This document shows, one piece after another, positions 7,111 to 14,009 of a stretch of 21,450 nt of DNA; position 1 is the first letter of the stretch; every line of letters begins with the position of its first letter. The position numbers were made by a program, and so were the translations under genes. Location of the stretch: positions 1-21,450 of IMG/VR virus record IMGVR_UViG_3300037189_015380; one strand, given 5' to 3'. The notes beneath the pieces are model-generated. The model had not been told where the DNA came from and searched no databases. It saw only the letters and a program-made list of their open reading frames with translations. Source of the DNA: a virus.

Positions 7111-7137
7111 ATCTCAAAAACATGATAACATTACCCA

Positions 7138-7572
7138 ATGGAAAAGTGCATACTTTGCGAACAGATACGAGAGTCGGGCTCTGAGGTACAGGACCTGGCG
7201 TCGGCACTTCTCCGCCTTCAACGCACCATACAGCCGATCCTAGAAAGCTACGACCGGCAGCGCAAGGCCCATCACCGTTGCGCCTTGTGCACCATTCTGG
7301 TTGGGGAGTCCCACACCGAAAACATCCTTGTCCTTGAACCAATGGTTCCACGGGCCAAGGGCCAAAAGCGATATGCGGTCTGCCCTAATTGCCACAAACA
7401 CTTAAAGTCGCTAAGAATGAGTGTTCCGCAGGCAAGAAAATACCATCAGCGACTTGACGAAATATTACAAAAAGAAGAAGAGCTGGAAGAGGCGACGCTG
7501 CCAACTCTTGAAGAGGCCGAGGCAGAAGCAAAGGCCTGGGCGCTGGAGTCCTTGACAGACGATGAATCCTGA
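7138..7572 (+). CDS. Zinc-finger protein with degenerate HNH-like core
   Basis: A 144-residue protein with three Cys pairs: C4-x2-C7, C48-x2-C51 (HHRCALC) and C82-x2-C85 (CPNCHKHL). The middle part, CALC...ILVLEPMVPRAKGQKRYA then VCPNCHKHL, has the spacing of an HNH/treble-clef nuclease, in which a DH/HH pair before 'P..KG' is catalytic and CPxCH closes the zinc site. Here that pair is replaced by E67-P68, so catalysis is doubtful and a DNA- or protein-binding role is more likely. The C-terminus (from about residue 105) is acidic and coiled-coil-like. It is the first gene of the rightward run, upstream of the portal, and overlaps the next gene by 11 bases. No ribosome site precedes the ATG. 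Confidence 0.7.
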   Translation: MEKCILCEQIRESGSEVQDLASALLRLQRTIQPILESYDRQRKAHHRCALCTILVGESHTENILVLEPMVPRAKGQKRYAVCPNCHKHLKSLRMSVPQARKYHQRLDEILQKEEELEEATLPTLEEAEAEAKAWALESLTDDES

Positions 7573-7786
7573 CATTCAATCAACCGTAGAGGTTGAGTTT
7601 GTTGATATTACATGCGTAGTTCCTGTATGGTGGAGCCCATACATGTCGCAGTACACAATGACGTATCGCAACGGGAGAAGAGTGGTATCCTGCACCAGAG
7701 CAGAGATGCAGGACCACGTAAACAGACAAATGACGGACTCGATCTTTCGCAGGGCACTGCGGGGCGGGATTCGGGGGAGAGGCTAA
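7562..7786 (+). CDS. Small hypothetical protein upstream of portal
   Basis: A 74-residue protein with no recognised family. The N-terminal half is hydrophobic and aromatic (VEVEFVDITCVVPVWWSPYM) and the C-terminal part is strongly basic (FRRALRGGIRGRG). It overlaps the end of the zinc-finger gene by 11 bases, and its TAA is immediately followed by the ATG of the portal gene. Such tight coupling on both sides supports real coding. No function can be assigned. Confidence 0.6.
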   Translation: MNPDIQSTVEVEFVDITCVVPVWWSPYMSQYTMTYRNGRRVVSCTRAEMQDHVNRQMTDSIFRRALRGGIRGRG

Positions 7787-9916
7787 ATGGCAGATGACAG
7801 GTCGCTAATTGACCGAATACTGAATCGCGAAGCCCCCAGCTTGAAGAGCGGCGGATCGGCGATTGTTCCAGACTACGACATTGGGCCGTACGCCCGTGGT
7901 GTTGGCAGCGTGCAGATGACCCGCCGAAGCGTTCTTCAGCTTCGCAAGTGGTCACGCAGCAATCCATGGATTCGCGCCGCGATCAACCTGCGCCGCACAC
8001 AAGTGAGCCGCGCAAAGTGGGACATTGTTACGCTTGATGGAGAAGAGCGCGGCACCGTTCGCAAAGTCAACCAGGTCAAGGAACTGTTGCGTTATCCAAA
8101 TCGCCGCATGGATTCTTGGCGCTCGCTTATTGAGCCAGTTGTTGAGGACATCCTTGTTCTTGATCAAGGCTGCATTGAGGTTATCCCAACCCGTGGTGGG
8201 GCAATTGGCCTTGAAGGCGCTAAGCCTGTTGCGGAGCTTATTGCCAAAAACGGCGGAAGCATTGCCTTCAACAACGAGTGGGACGGCGAAGACGATAACG
8301 ACCCACGCTACTACGAGGTTGACGAAACGGGTCGGCAGATTCGCAAGTTCAAGAACCACGAGCTCCTTGTTATTATTGCCAACCCAGTAACGTACTCGCC
8401 TATTGGCTTGTCGCCGCTTGAAGTGCTGGCAGACACTATTGAGGCAGACCTGACGGCCGCAGCCTACAACGCTAAAGCTGTTTCGCAGGCGGCGCCCCCA
8501 GGGGTTCTGCATCTTGGCGAGGGCATCCGCGCAGACCAAGTTGACTCGTTTAAAGCGTACTGGGACACAGAGATTTCTGGACGCAGTCAGATTGCCATTA
8601 CCGGCGGCGGCAAGGGCGTTCAGTGGATTCCGCTTGCTTCTTCAAACCGCGACATGCAGTTCATGGAGTGGCAGGTCTATCTTGCCCGCAAGATCTGTGC
8701 CGTGTTTGGCGTACAGCCACAAGACATTGGTATCACCATGGACGTCAACCGTGCCAGCGCTGAGGTTGGCGCCGCGTTTACGCAAGACAACGGCATTGCC
8801 CCGCTCCTTGACCTTATTGCTGAGTACATGACCCGTGAAATTGTGTGGCGCTATGACAAGAATCTACGGTTTGTTTACACGGAAGTTGGCCGAGAGAGCC
8901 AGGGCGCAATGTCCGACTACTACAAGTCAGCCCTCTCTGGCATGCCGTGGCTAAAGCTGAACGAGGCGCTACAGGAGCGCGGGCATGAGGGCATTGGCGA
9001 GATGGGCGATGACATTTTCATTCCTTCGCCAAAAGGCTACATCCCGCTTTCGCGCTACGAGGAATACCTTGACGTGGCGCTTGGAAAGCCAGAAGACCCA
9101 AACAATCCAACCGGACCAGAGGACGGCGGGGCAGCCCCAGCACAGGGCGGCCCAGACAATCCTGGCGAGGAGCCAAATCAGGGGGAGACCATGAATCCGC
9201 AACAGCAGACTAGCAAGGCACTTCTTGGGCTAATGATCGGCATTGAGGCCTTATACGACGAGGATTGGGAAGTCCGACCAAAGGTTGCTGAGGCAATTGC
9301 TGAGGCTAAGGATTCCGGTCGGCGCATTGCTATTGTTGTTGGCTTCAAGAACGATAAGGAAGAGATTGCTGAGTGGCTTAAGGACGATGAGATTCCATAT
9401 GACGACTTGATTATTAACACTTGGCCAGAAGGCACTGAAAATCGCTTCCGCCTCTACGCGGCCAGCAAGCTGCTGCGAGACGGGCAGTTGGAGATTATTG
9501 AAAAGACCGACGATCTTGCTGACGAGTACAAAAAGATTGGCGCATCGTTTGTTGCGGTAAACATTTCTAACGACCCAATTGAAGCCCAGAAAGAAGGCGC
9601 AAGCACAGTCGCCCCAGCTGGAGCCAAGGCCGAAGCCCGCAAGGGTTTGAAGTGGCGAGAAGAGTTTGGTCGCGGCGGCATTGGCCCAGGTCAGGCTACA
9701 GCGCGAATGATTATCGGCAACCGACTTACCCTAGCTCGCATTCGAAAGATGAATGCGTACTTTGCCCGTCACGAAGTTGACAAGAAGGGCAAGGGCTGGG
9801 CACCAGGATCAGAAGGATTCCCAAGCAACGGGCGTATCGCCTGGGCGCTGTGGGGCGGAGATCCTGGAAAGTCGTGGTCGGCAAAGGTATCTCGCCAAAG
9901 CAAGGACAAGAAGTAA
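7787..9916 (+). CDS. Portal protein with C-terminal pseudo-HAD and RHEVDKKG modules
   Basis: A 709-residue protein. Residues 1 to about 430 are an HK97-family portal: the N-terminal QLRKWSRSNPWIRAAINLRR, the core NPVTYSPIGLSPLEVLADTI, and a clip/stem region with VFGVQPQDIGITMDVNRASA. The portal forms the dodecameric vertex ring for DNA packaging. Residues 430-468 are a Pro/Gly/Asp linker. Residues 475-592 follow a HAD phosphatase layout (ALYDEDWEVRPKVAEAIAEA, GRRIAIVVGFKND, WLKDDEIPYDDLII, DDLADEYKKIG), but the DxDGT nucleophile region reads GLMIGIEALYDED, so the catalytic Asp pair is missing. Residues about 612-695 (KGLKWREEFGRGG, ...ARHEVDKKGKGW, ...GRIAWALWGGD) are a module often found at the ends of phage head proteins. 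The gene is divergent from protease and capsid, unlike the usual portal-protease-capsid order. Confidence 0.9.
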   Translation: MADDRSLIDRILNREAPSLKSGGSAIVPDYDIGPYARGVGSVQMTRRSVLQLRKWSRSNPWIRAAINLRRTQVSRAKWDIVTLDGEERGTVRKVNQVKELLRYPNRRMDSWRSLIEPVVEDILVLDQGCIEVIPTRGGAIGLEGAKPVAELIAKNGGSIAFNNEWDGEDDNDPRYYEVDETGRQIRKFKNHELLVIIANPVTYSPIGLSPLEVLADTIEADLTAAAYNAKAVSQAAPPGVLHLGEGIRADQVDSFKAYWDTEISGRSQIAITGGGKGVQWIPLASSNRDMQFMEWQVYLARKICAVFGVQPQDIGITMDVNRASAEVGAAFTQDNGIAPLLDLIAEYMTREIVWRYDKNLRFVYTEVGRESQGAMSDYYKSALSGMPWLKLNEALQERGHEGIGEMGDDIFIPSPKGYIPLSRYEEYLDVALGKPEDPNNPTGPEDGGAAPAQGGPDNPGEEPNQGETMNPQQQTSKALLGLMIGIEALYDEDWEVRPKVAEAIAEAKDSGRRIAIVVGFKNDKEEIAEWLKDDEIPYDDLIINTWPEGTENRFRLYAASKLLRDGQLEIIEKTDDLADEYKKIGASFVAVNISNDPIEAQKEGASTVAPAGAKAEARKGLKWREEFGRGGIGPGQATARMIIGNRLTLARIRKMNAYFARHEVDKKGKGWAPGSEGFPSNGRIAWALWGGDPGKSWSAKVSRQSKDKK

Positions 9917-9917
9917 C

Positions 9918-10685
9918 GTGCAGCCGCTCTCCTTTTCTGACCAGCTATGGGTCACAGGCGTAGCGAGAAATGTCGGGCCACACCTTGACGCTGTTCTGGA
10001 AAACTTTGATTGGCTTTCAGAGCTTTACCCAGACATCCATTTCAGCTTATTTGAGAATGACTCCGACGATGATACGCGGGAAAGGCTGCAACGCTGGACT
10101 GCCAATCAATTTGATGCGCACCTAGTGACTGAAGATGGTTTAATAGAGCGCATTACTGATCGGGTTGACCGAATTTCGTACGCGCGAAACGTTGCCCTTT
10201 CCGGCGTAAATTTCTATAGCGCCAAGATGATCCTAAACGTCGATATGGATGACGTCTTTTCCAGGCCCCTGGAGACACAGTCTTTTGTTTCCGCAATGAA
10301 CACCATTACAGAATGCGACGTTGTAACCGCAAACGGGTATGGTGGTTATTACGATATTTATGCGCTACGGATTCCAGAAATTTTGGAATACGACTGCTGG
10401 GAGCGGTACTACTGGCTGGTCCGAGTGCAAGGATGGAACGAGAAGCTTGCCACTTACGAAGCCATTGAGCAGTGGAAAGACTTTATGCCTACGGTTGATA
10501 AGCCAATGGAAGTAATCTCAGCCTTCAACGCTGCTGCCCTTTATCGTGCGGATGCGTTTGACGGGTTCCTTAAATACAACACCGAAGACCTACTTGGCCG
10601 AAAAGTATGCGAGCACGTTGGACTACACGAGCGGATGGTTCGCAACGGCAAGCGCATTGTCTTCGACCCAAACTTCCGCGTATGA
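9918..10685 (+). CDS. GT-A-like glycosyltransferase
   Basis: A 255-residue protein beginning at GTG 9918, one base after the portal stop. A longer reading frame upstream exists, but it lies inside the portal gene and is rejected. Residues 12-70 contain a nucleotide-sugar-binding-like start (WVTGVARNVGPHLDAVLENF, then ...LFENDSDDDTRERLQRW). Residues 105-113 hold a DxD motif (LNVDMDDVF, D109/D111) that would bind metal and UDP/GDP-sugar. The pattern resembles cap59/CMT1-like mannosyltransferases and other GT-A enzymes. Phage glycosyltransferases modify capsid proteins, phage DNA or host surface polymers; the neighbouring portal suggests virion proteins as one option, but this is inference. No strong ribosome site is visible, so expression probably depends on coupling. 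Confidence 0.7.
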   Translation: MQPLSFSDQLWVTGVARNVGPHLDAVLENFDWLSELYPDIHFSLFENDSDDDTRERLQRWTANQFDAHLVTEDGLIERITDRVDRISYARNVALSGVNFYSAKMILNVDMDDVFSRPLETQSFVSAMNTITECDVVTANGYGGYYDIYALRIPEILEYDCWERYYWLVRVQGWNEKLATYEAIEQWKDFMPTVDKPMEVISAFNAAALYRADAFDGFLKYNTEDLLGRKVCEHVGLHERMVRNGKRIVFDPNFRV

Positions 10686-10828
10686 GCGACAAGTTCTACC
10701 ACCCAGCAACTTGTTTCTGCCTACCGTGCCGTGCTCTGCGCCAAGAAGGCGTAGCCAAGCCAGCAAAGAGGGCAGCGCCGGAAGAGGAGCCGGACAAGAA
10801 GCCTAAGAAGAAGAAGCGTGGCTCATAA
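10682..10828 (+). CDS. 48-residue Cys-cluster, Lys-rich small protein
   Basis: A short gene starting at ATG 10682, overlapping the glycosyltransferase stop (ATGA). The N-terminus carries a compact cysteine cluster (ATCFCLPCRAL) and the C-terminus is highly charged and lysine-rich (EEEPDKKPKKKKRG). Its end overlaps the start of the HNH gene by 11 bases. The double coupling suggests a genuine gene. The family is unknown; the composition would suit a small metal- or nucleic-acid-binding peptide. Confidence 0.55.
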   Translation: MSDKFYHPATCFCLPCRALRQEGVAKPAKRAAPEEEPDKKPKKKKRGS

Positions 10829-11114
10829 AGACCCCGTTACCCAAGACACATACGCTGCCGTCATGCTGCGCGACGAGCGGTCTTGTATCGGCCCCGGCAT
10901 TGGAATGACCGGTGAGTGCGGTAGCCAATGGGGCCCTGGCAAGCCCGTCGTCTTAGAAGTCGACCATGTAAACAATTCTGGGTTCGGCAAGCGCGGACCT
11001 TCCGTAGAAGAAAATCTTGTGGTATTATGCGGCTACCACCACCGAATTAAAACCGAAGCAAGTCGGATTTGGCGGGCAGCAATTAACGAATACCTCCGGG
11101 GGCACTATGAATAA
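10818..11114 (+). CDS. HNH endonuclease
   Basis: A 98-residue HNH nuclease starting at GTG 10818. The core is VLEVDHVNNSGFGKRGPSVE, then ENLVVLCGYHHRIKTEAS: D49-H50 as the metal/base pair, N66 as the middle Asn and H74/H75 after C71. C23 and C34 may contribute to a zinc site. Small HNH proteins in phages cut DNA for packaging (with terminase) or act as homing or anti-competitor nucleases. This one sits between small genes of the rightward run with overlaps of 11 bases upstream and 8 bases downstream, so it is an integral operon gene and not an obvious free-standing intruder. Confidence 0.85.
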   Translation: MAHKDPVTQDTYAAVMLRDERSCIGPGIGMTGECGSQWGPGKPVVLEVDHVNNSGFGKRGPSVEENLVVLCGYHHRIKTEASRIWRAAINEYLRGHYE

Positions 11115-11343
11115 TTTTGGGCGATGGGACGGTAATAAGGGCATGTTTGGCAGGCTTGTGTGCGACATGCCTGAGTGCCTAAACAGAACTGACGGATCTA
11201 CCCACAAAACTGCATATTTCAAAGACCTCGGCCCAGTAGTCGAGATTGGCTCTTCCCGAAAGCACATCCGCTGCCTTGTTGCCAAGACCGAAAACGAGGT
11301 CATTACCAAGGCAATCACAGAGTCGGTTGACCCAGCCAAATAG
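11107..11343 (+). CDS. 78-residue hypothetical protein
   Basis: The gene starts at ATG 11107, overlapping the HNH gene by 8 bases. A longer frame from 11017 would lie inside the HNH gene and is not used. The sequence contains VCDMPECLNRTDG and a later single Cys in HIRCLVAKTENEV; I recognise no family. The two close Cys may be a half zinc site. The -35 box of the next transcription unit (TTGACC, 11327-11332) lies inside its last codons, marking an internal operon boundary. Confidence 0.55.
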   Translation: MNNFGRWDGNKGMFGRLVCDMPECLNRTDGSTHKTAYFKDLGPVVEIGSSRKHIRCLVAKTENEVITKAITESVDPAK

Positions 11344-11355
11344 GTGTGATACTAT
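11327..11355 (+). promoter_or_regulatory. Sigma70-like promoter of the regulator/replication unit
   Basis: TTGACC (11327-11332), a 17-base spacer and TACTAT (11350-11355). Spacing is ideal and both boxes are close to consensus. The predicted start is near 11362, right at the dyad that follows. Confidence 0.65.
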
Positions 11356-11362
11356 CCTTGCA

Positions 11363-11379
11363 GATAGCACGTTGCTATC
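11363..11379 (+). promoter_or_regulatory. Dyad at the transcription start (operator or leader hairpin)
   Basis: GATAGCA-CGT-TGCTATC is a perfect 7-bp inverted repeat located at about +1 to +17 of the promoter at 11327-11355, and just before the ribosome site of the gene at 11395. This is a classic place for a repressor operator. The HTH protein encoded two genes downstream in the same unit is an obvious candidate ligand. Confidence 0.5.
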
Positions 11380-11394
11380 AGTATTGGAGGCTTT

Positions 11395-11643
11395 ATGCAG
11401 TACGAAGATGCATACATTCAGGGCGCCAGCGCCCTAGCGGAAATTCTCCCAGCTGAGCTCCCGGCTGACCCTGCAACACGGATTGCCGTCCTCCAGGACG
11501 CAATTCCTAAAGCCCAGGAAATCCTTGGCAACAAGGGGCATTGGGAGCACGAAGATTGGCTATCGGCCTGCGAGGGAATCTCCCACGTGGCAGTTCGGTG
11601 GCTGGAGGATGGAGTATTGGCAAAGGTGAATGCCGATGAGTAA
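11395..11643 (+). CDS. 82-residue acidic helical protein
   Basis: ATG 11395 has TTGGAGG eight bases away. The sequence is acidic and helical (SALAEILPAELPADPATRIA, ...WLEDGVLAKVNADE) with no catalytic motif that I recognise. It is the first gene after a good promoter and dyad, and its end overlaps the HTH regulator gene (ATGAGTAA), so the two are likely co-translated. First genes ahead of an HTH gene are sometimes antirepressors or early accessory proteins, but nothing here proves that. Confidence 0.6.
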   Translation: MQYEDAYIQGASALAEILPAELPADPATRIAVLQDAIPKAQEILGNKGHWEHEDWLSACEGISHVAVRWLEDGVLAKVNADE

Positions 11644-11893
11644 GCAAAGCGGAGACGACTTTAAGCAGATCCGCCTTACGCAAAAGCGGGAGACCGCAAA
11701 GGTATGGGAAATTATTCGAGAGTCTGGGATTAAGCGGCGCTGGATTGCAAAGCATCTCGGAGTGTCGTATGGTTACCTCAACCAGGTGCAGTATGGTCAC
11801 GCTCCGATGAGCGGGGCAATGCGTCAGCGCCTGAGTGAGTATTTAGGAATTCCCGAGAGCGAACTGTTCTCGGACATGAAGGAGGAAAGTTAA
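11636..11893 (+). CDS. Small helix-turn-helix (Cro/XRE-like) regulator
   Basis: An 85-residue protein. ATG 11636 is preferred to ATG 11630 because AAGGTGA lies 6 bases before it. A helix-turn-helix is visible at residues 24-57: WEIIRESGIKRRWIAKHLGV and SYGYLNQVQYG, followed by MSGAMRQRLSEYLGIPESEL, the typical end of XRE-type repressor domains. It is a single DNA-binding domain with no peptidase or oligomerisation extension. It probably binds an operator in the promoter of its own unit (dyad 11363-11379) or in the repeat-rich right region. It is followed directly by the recombination genes. No integrase is nearby, so a lysogeny repressor role is not demonstrated. Confidence 0.8.
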   Translation: MSKQSGDDFKQIRLTQKRETAKVWEIIRESGIKRRWIAKHLGVSYGYLNQVQYGHAPMSGAMRQRLSEYLGIPESELFSDMKEES

Positions 11894-12481
11894 GTGGCGT
11901 TTGATAAGAGTGCGCTAAAGGATTACGTTGATGTGGCAGAGCGAATTCGCGCTTGGTATGAGGCCTACCCAAATGGTCGCATTGAGACTGCGGTCTTAGA
12001 GCACGACGACAAGCGCGTGGTCATTGAGGCTAAGGCATATCGTGGCGAGGCTCCGGACGAGAAGCCAGCAGGGGTTGGCCATAGCGCCATGCAAATCCCT
12101 GGCAGCACCCCATACACGCGCGGCTCAGAGATTGAGAACTGCGAGACCTCTGCCGTTGGTCGTTCGCTAGTTATGGCTGGCTTGCCATCTAAGCGCATTG
12201 CTTCTGACGACGAAATCCGTTCTAAGGCAGGGGTTGCCAAGACCAGCCCAGTGCAGGAGCGCGAGAAGCAAAAGATTGATGACGAAGAGGTTCTCCGCGC
12301 AGCAGCCGCTGTGTTTGACGGACCAAGCCCTGCCGCCATTGAGTGGGCAGACGCCATCAACGGCGCGACGACCGCAGCGGAACTTGGTAAGATCGGTCAG
12401 CAGATTGCTACCGCCAAGATTTCCGACGACGACAAGACCTACCTTCAGAGCGTGTACAAGAGCCGCAAGGCTGCCTTGTAA
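11894..12481 (+). CDS. ERF-like single-strand annealing protein
   Basis: A 195-residue protein. GTG 11894 has AAGGAGG about 8 bases upstream. The segment IENCETSAVGRSLVMAGLP (about residues 81-100) is close to the 'E..etSAvGRAL..lGl' signature of ERF/Sak-type annealing proteins, and the N-terminal YVDVAERIRAWYEAYPNGRI and central VVIEAKAYRGE beta region also fit. The C-terminal part (from about residue 125) is helical and may mediate partner or SSB contacts. These proteins anneal complementary strands during phage recombination. The gene is directly followed (TAATG overlap) by a PD-(D/E)XK nuclease, a pairing like annealase plus exonuclease in other phages. Confidence 0.7.
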   Translation: MAFDKSALKDYVDVAERIRAWYEAYPNGRIETAVLEHDDKRVVIEAKAYRGEAPDEKPAGVGHSAMQIPGSTPYTRGSEIENCETSAVGRSLVMAGLPSKRIASDDEIRSKAGVAKTSPVQEREKQKIDDEEVLRAAAAVFDGPSPAAIEWADAINGATTAAELGKIGQQIATAKISDDDKTYLQSVYKSRKAAL

Positions 12482-13353
12482 TGCATGAGCGTGATGTCGA
12501 GCACATTAGCGTCAGCGAGATTCGGGAGTACTTCTCGTGTCCGCTGCGTTGGTGGTATCGCTATCGCCTTGGTCTCTGGACTGATAAGACTGCGGCATTC
12601 TTTGCCCTAGGGACTTCGGTGCACGCTGGCCTTGCTGGCTGGTACGCGCCGCTTCACGGGGGCAAGCTTACTGGCGACATTGGTCTGGCATATCGGCAAT
12701 ACGATAAGACGTTTGCTGAAGAGTCGGCTAAGGTTGACTGGGCTGCCGAAAAGGACGCCGATCCGATTGGCCAGGGCCAAATGGGCAAGACAATGCTCCA
12801 GGCTGCCATCTATGCTGGCGACGAGTGGAATGGCAAGCATATTGAGCACACAATGTTTTCCGACATTACCCACAGCAAGCTTGGCAAGCTTCCCATTAAA
12901 TTAAAGGCGCAGGTTGACCTGCTGCTTGATACCAACGATGTGGTTGAGCACAAGACTGCATCGCGCAAGTGGGAAGAGGGTCGGGAGCATGGTGACATTC
13001 AGGCAACTGCCTACACAATGGCGGTACGCCAGAACTACGACCATGACCCAAGCGTTACTTTTAACATCATTAGCAAGAACGCAAAGGGTCCGCTTGTGGA
13101 CCGACGAGTCACAACGCGCAATCAGGGCGATATCGACCGCCTGTACACGCAGGCACGAGTGGTCCTGACGGCAATGGAACAAGGGATTGTGTATCCTAAT
13201 CCAACGGCGTTTGCGCACGCCACGTGCGAGTATAAGGAGGCTTGCAACCAATGGGAGAGTCACCCGCAACAGCTACCAAAAACGGAGGAGGGCTTGAAGA
13301 AGCTCCTGCCAGTGGTGCGTATCTCGGACAACCTGCGAGATCGCCTGAGGTAA
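12481..13353 (+). CDS. PD-(D/E)XK nuclease, RecB/Cas4-like
   Basis: A 290-residue nuclease. H48 (GTSVHAGL), D146 (KAQVDLLLD), E156-H-K158 (DVVEHKTAS) and Q174-x3-Y178 form the PD-(D/E)XK active site of RecB/Cas4/AddB-type enzymes. C20 in EYFSCPLRWWYRY and C249-x5-C255 near the end (HATCEYKEAC) occupy the places of the iron-sulfur cysteines in Cas4/AddB. The fourth ligand is not a Cys; H246 is spaced x2 before C249, so an altered cluster or none is possible. It likely supplies 5' or 3' resection for the annealing protein. The start overlaps the upstream stop (TAATG). Its last 103 bases overlap the next gene. Confidence 0.8.
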   Translation: MHERDVEHISVSEIREYFSCPLRWWYRYRLGLWTDKTAAFFALGTSVHAGLAGWYAPLHGGKLTGDIGLAYRQYDKTFAEESAKVDWAAEKDADPIGQGQMGKTMLQAAIYAGDEWNGKHIEHTMFSDITHSKLGKLPIKLKAQVDLLLDTNDVVEHKTASRKWEEGREHGDIQATAYTMAVRQNYDHDPSVTFNIISKNAKGPLVDRRVTTRNQGDIDRLYTQARVVLTAMEQGIVYPNPTAFAHATCEYKEACNQWESHPQQLPKTEEGLKKLLPVVRISDNLRDRLR

Positions 13354-14009
13354 TTGCGCGGCACTATTGGAAGTGCTACGCCGACCTACCGCGACATAAG
13401 AAGATCTGGCGGCTACCAGACCACAATGCTCGCTGGGCATGGGTAACGATCCTCTGCGCAGCCTCAGAGTGTGGCGGCGTGTTTGAGTCTGACCAGCACA
13501 TCGAAGCGATGGTTGGCACCCAGAACGCAAAGTACCTGCCAATCTTCCGTAGGGTTGGGCTGCTTGACGGACTGGTCGTTCACGACTGGGACGAATGGCA
13601 AGAGACCCCAGACTCCATTGGGGCGCAGCAGCGCGCGGAGAAGGCCGCTTCAGCAATTGCCCGACTAGAACGGCTAGGCCTACGCGACGAAGAAGGCACA
13701 GAGATTGTTTACCGCACCATGAAGGAGTGGTTGGAATATGTTGTCTCTGGCCCAAACACGCAAGGCCGGTTGGGGGAGTTCATGGGGGCGATGTTTGGCA
13801 TTGTCCTACAGCGTGGCGATTACAGCCGTATTGCCAAGCTCATGAAAACCTACCCAGGCGGAATTCCTGCTATCATGTCTGCAATGGCTGACGCAGCCCT
13901 GCGAGATGTGACGGGAGACCCATTAGCGTACGTGCAAAAGATGAGCGGCTTCAAGAAGTGGGAGCCAGAAAAGAAAGTAGGAGGAAGGGATGTATTCATT
14001 GAGTCCTGA
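13251..14009 (+). CDS. DnaD-like replication initiator / replisome organiser
   Basis: A 252-residue protein. ATG 13251 has AAGGAGG (13234-13240) ten bases upstream; an earlier TTG at 13242 is too close to that site. Residues about 35-115 contain a winged-helix pattern (KKIWRLPDHNARWAWVTILC ... FRRVGLLDGLVVHDWDEWQ) typical of phage replisome organisers. The C-terminal half is helical and could bind the helicase loader. The DnaC-like gene follows with a 20-base overlap, which supports an initiation role at the phage origin. Its first 34 codons lie within the nuclease gene in another frame, an unusually long overlap for this operon. Confidence 0.65.
   Translation: MGESPATATKNGGGLEEAPASGAYLGQPARSPEVIARHYWKCYADLPRHKKIWRLPDHNARWAWVTILCAASECGGVFESDQHIEAMVGTQNAKYLPIFRRVGLLDGLVVHDWDEWQETPDSIGAQQRAEKAASAIARLERLGLRDEEGTEIVYRTMKEWLEYVVSGPNTQGRLGEFMGAMFGIVLQRGDYSRIAKLMKTYPGGIPAIMSAMADAALRDVTGDPLAYVQKMSGFKKWEPEKKVGGRDVFIES

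Noticed and set aside
11636-11893. Lysogeny repressor
   Set aside because: Only a single HTH domain; no integrase, attachment site or opposing cro-like promoter pair is in the window.
12481-13353. cas4 of a CRISPR adaptation module
   Set aside because: The nuclease has Cas4-like features, but there is no cas1/cas2 or array and it is coupled to an ERF-like annealing gene.
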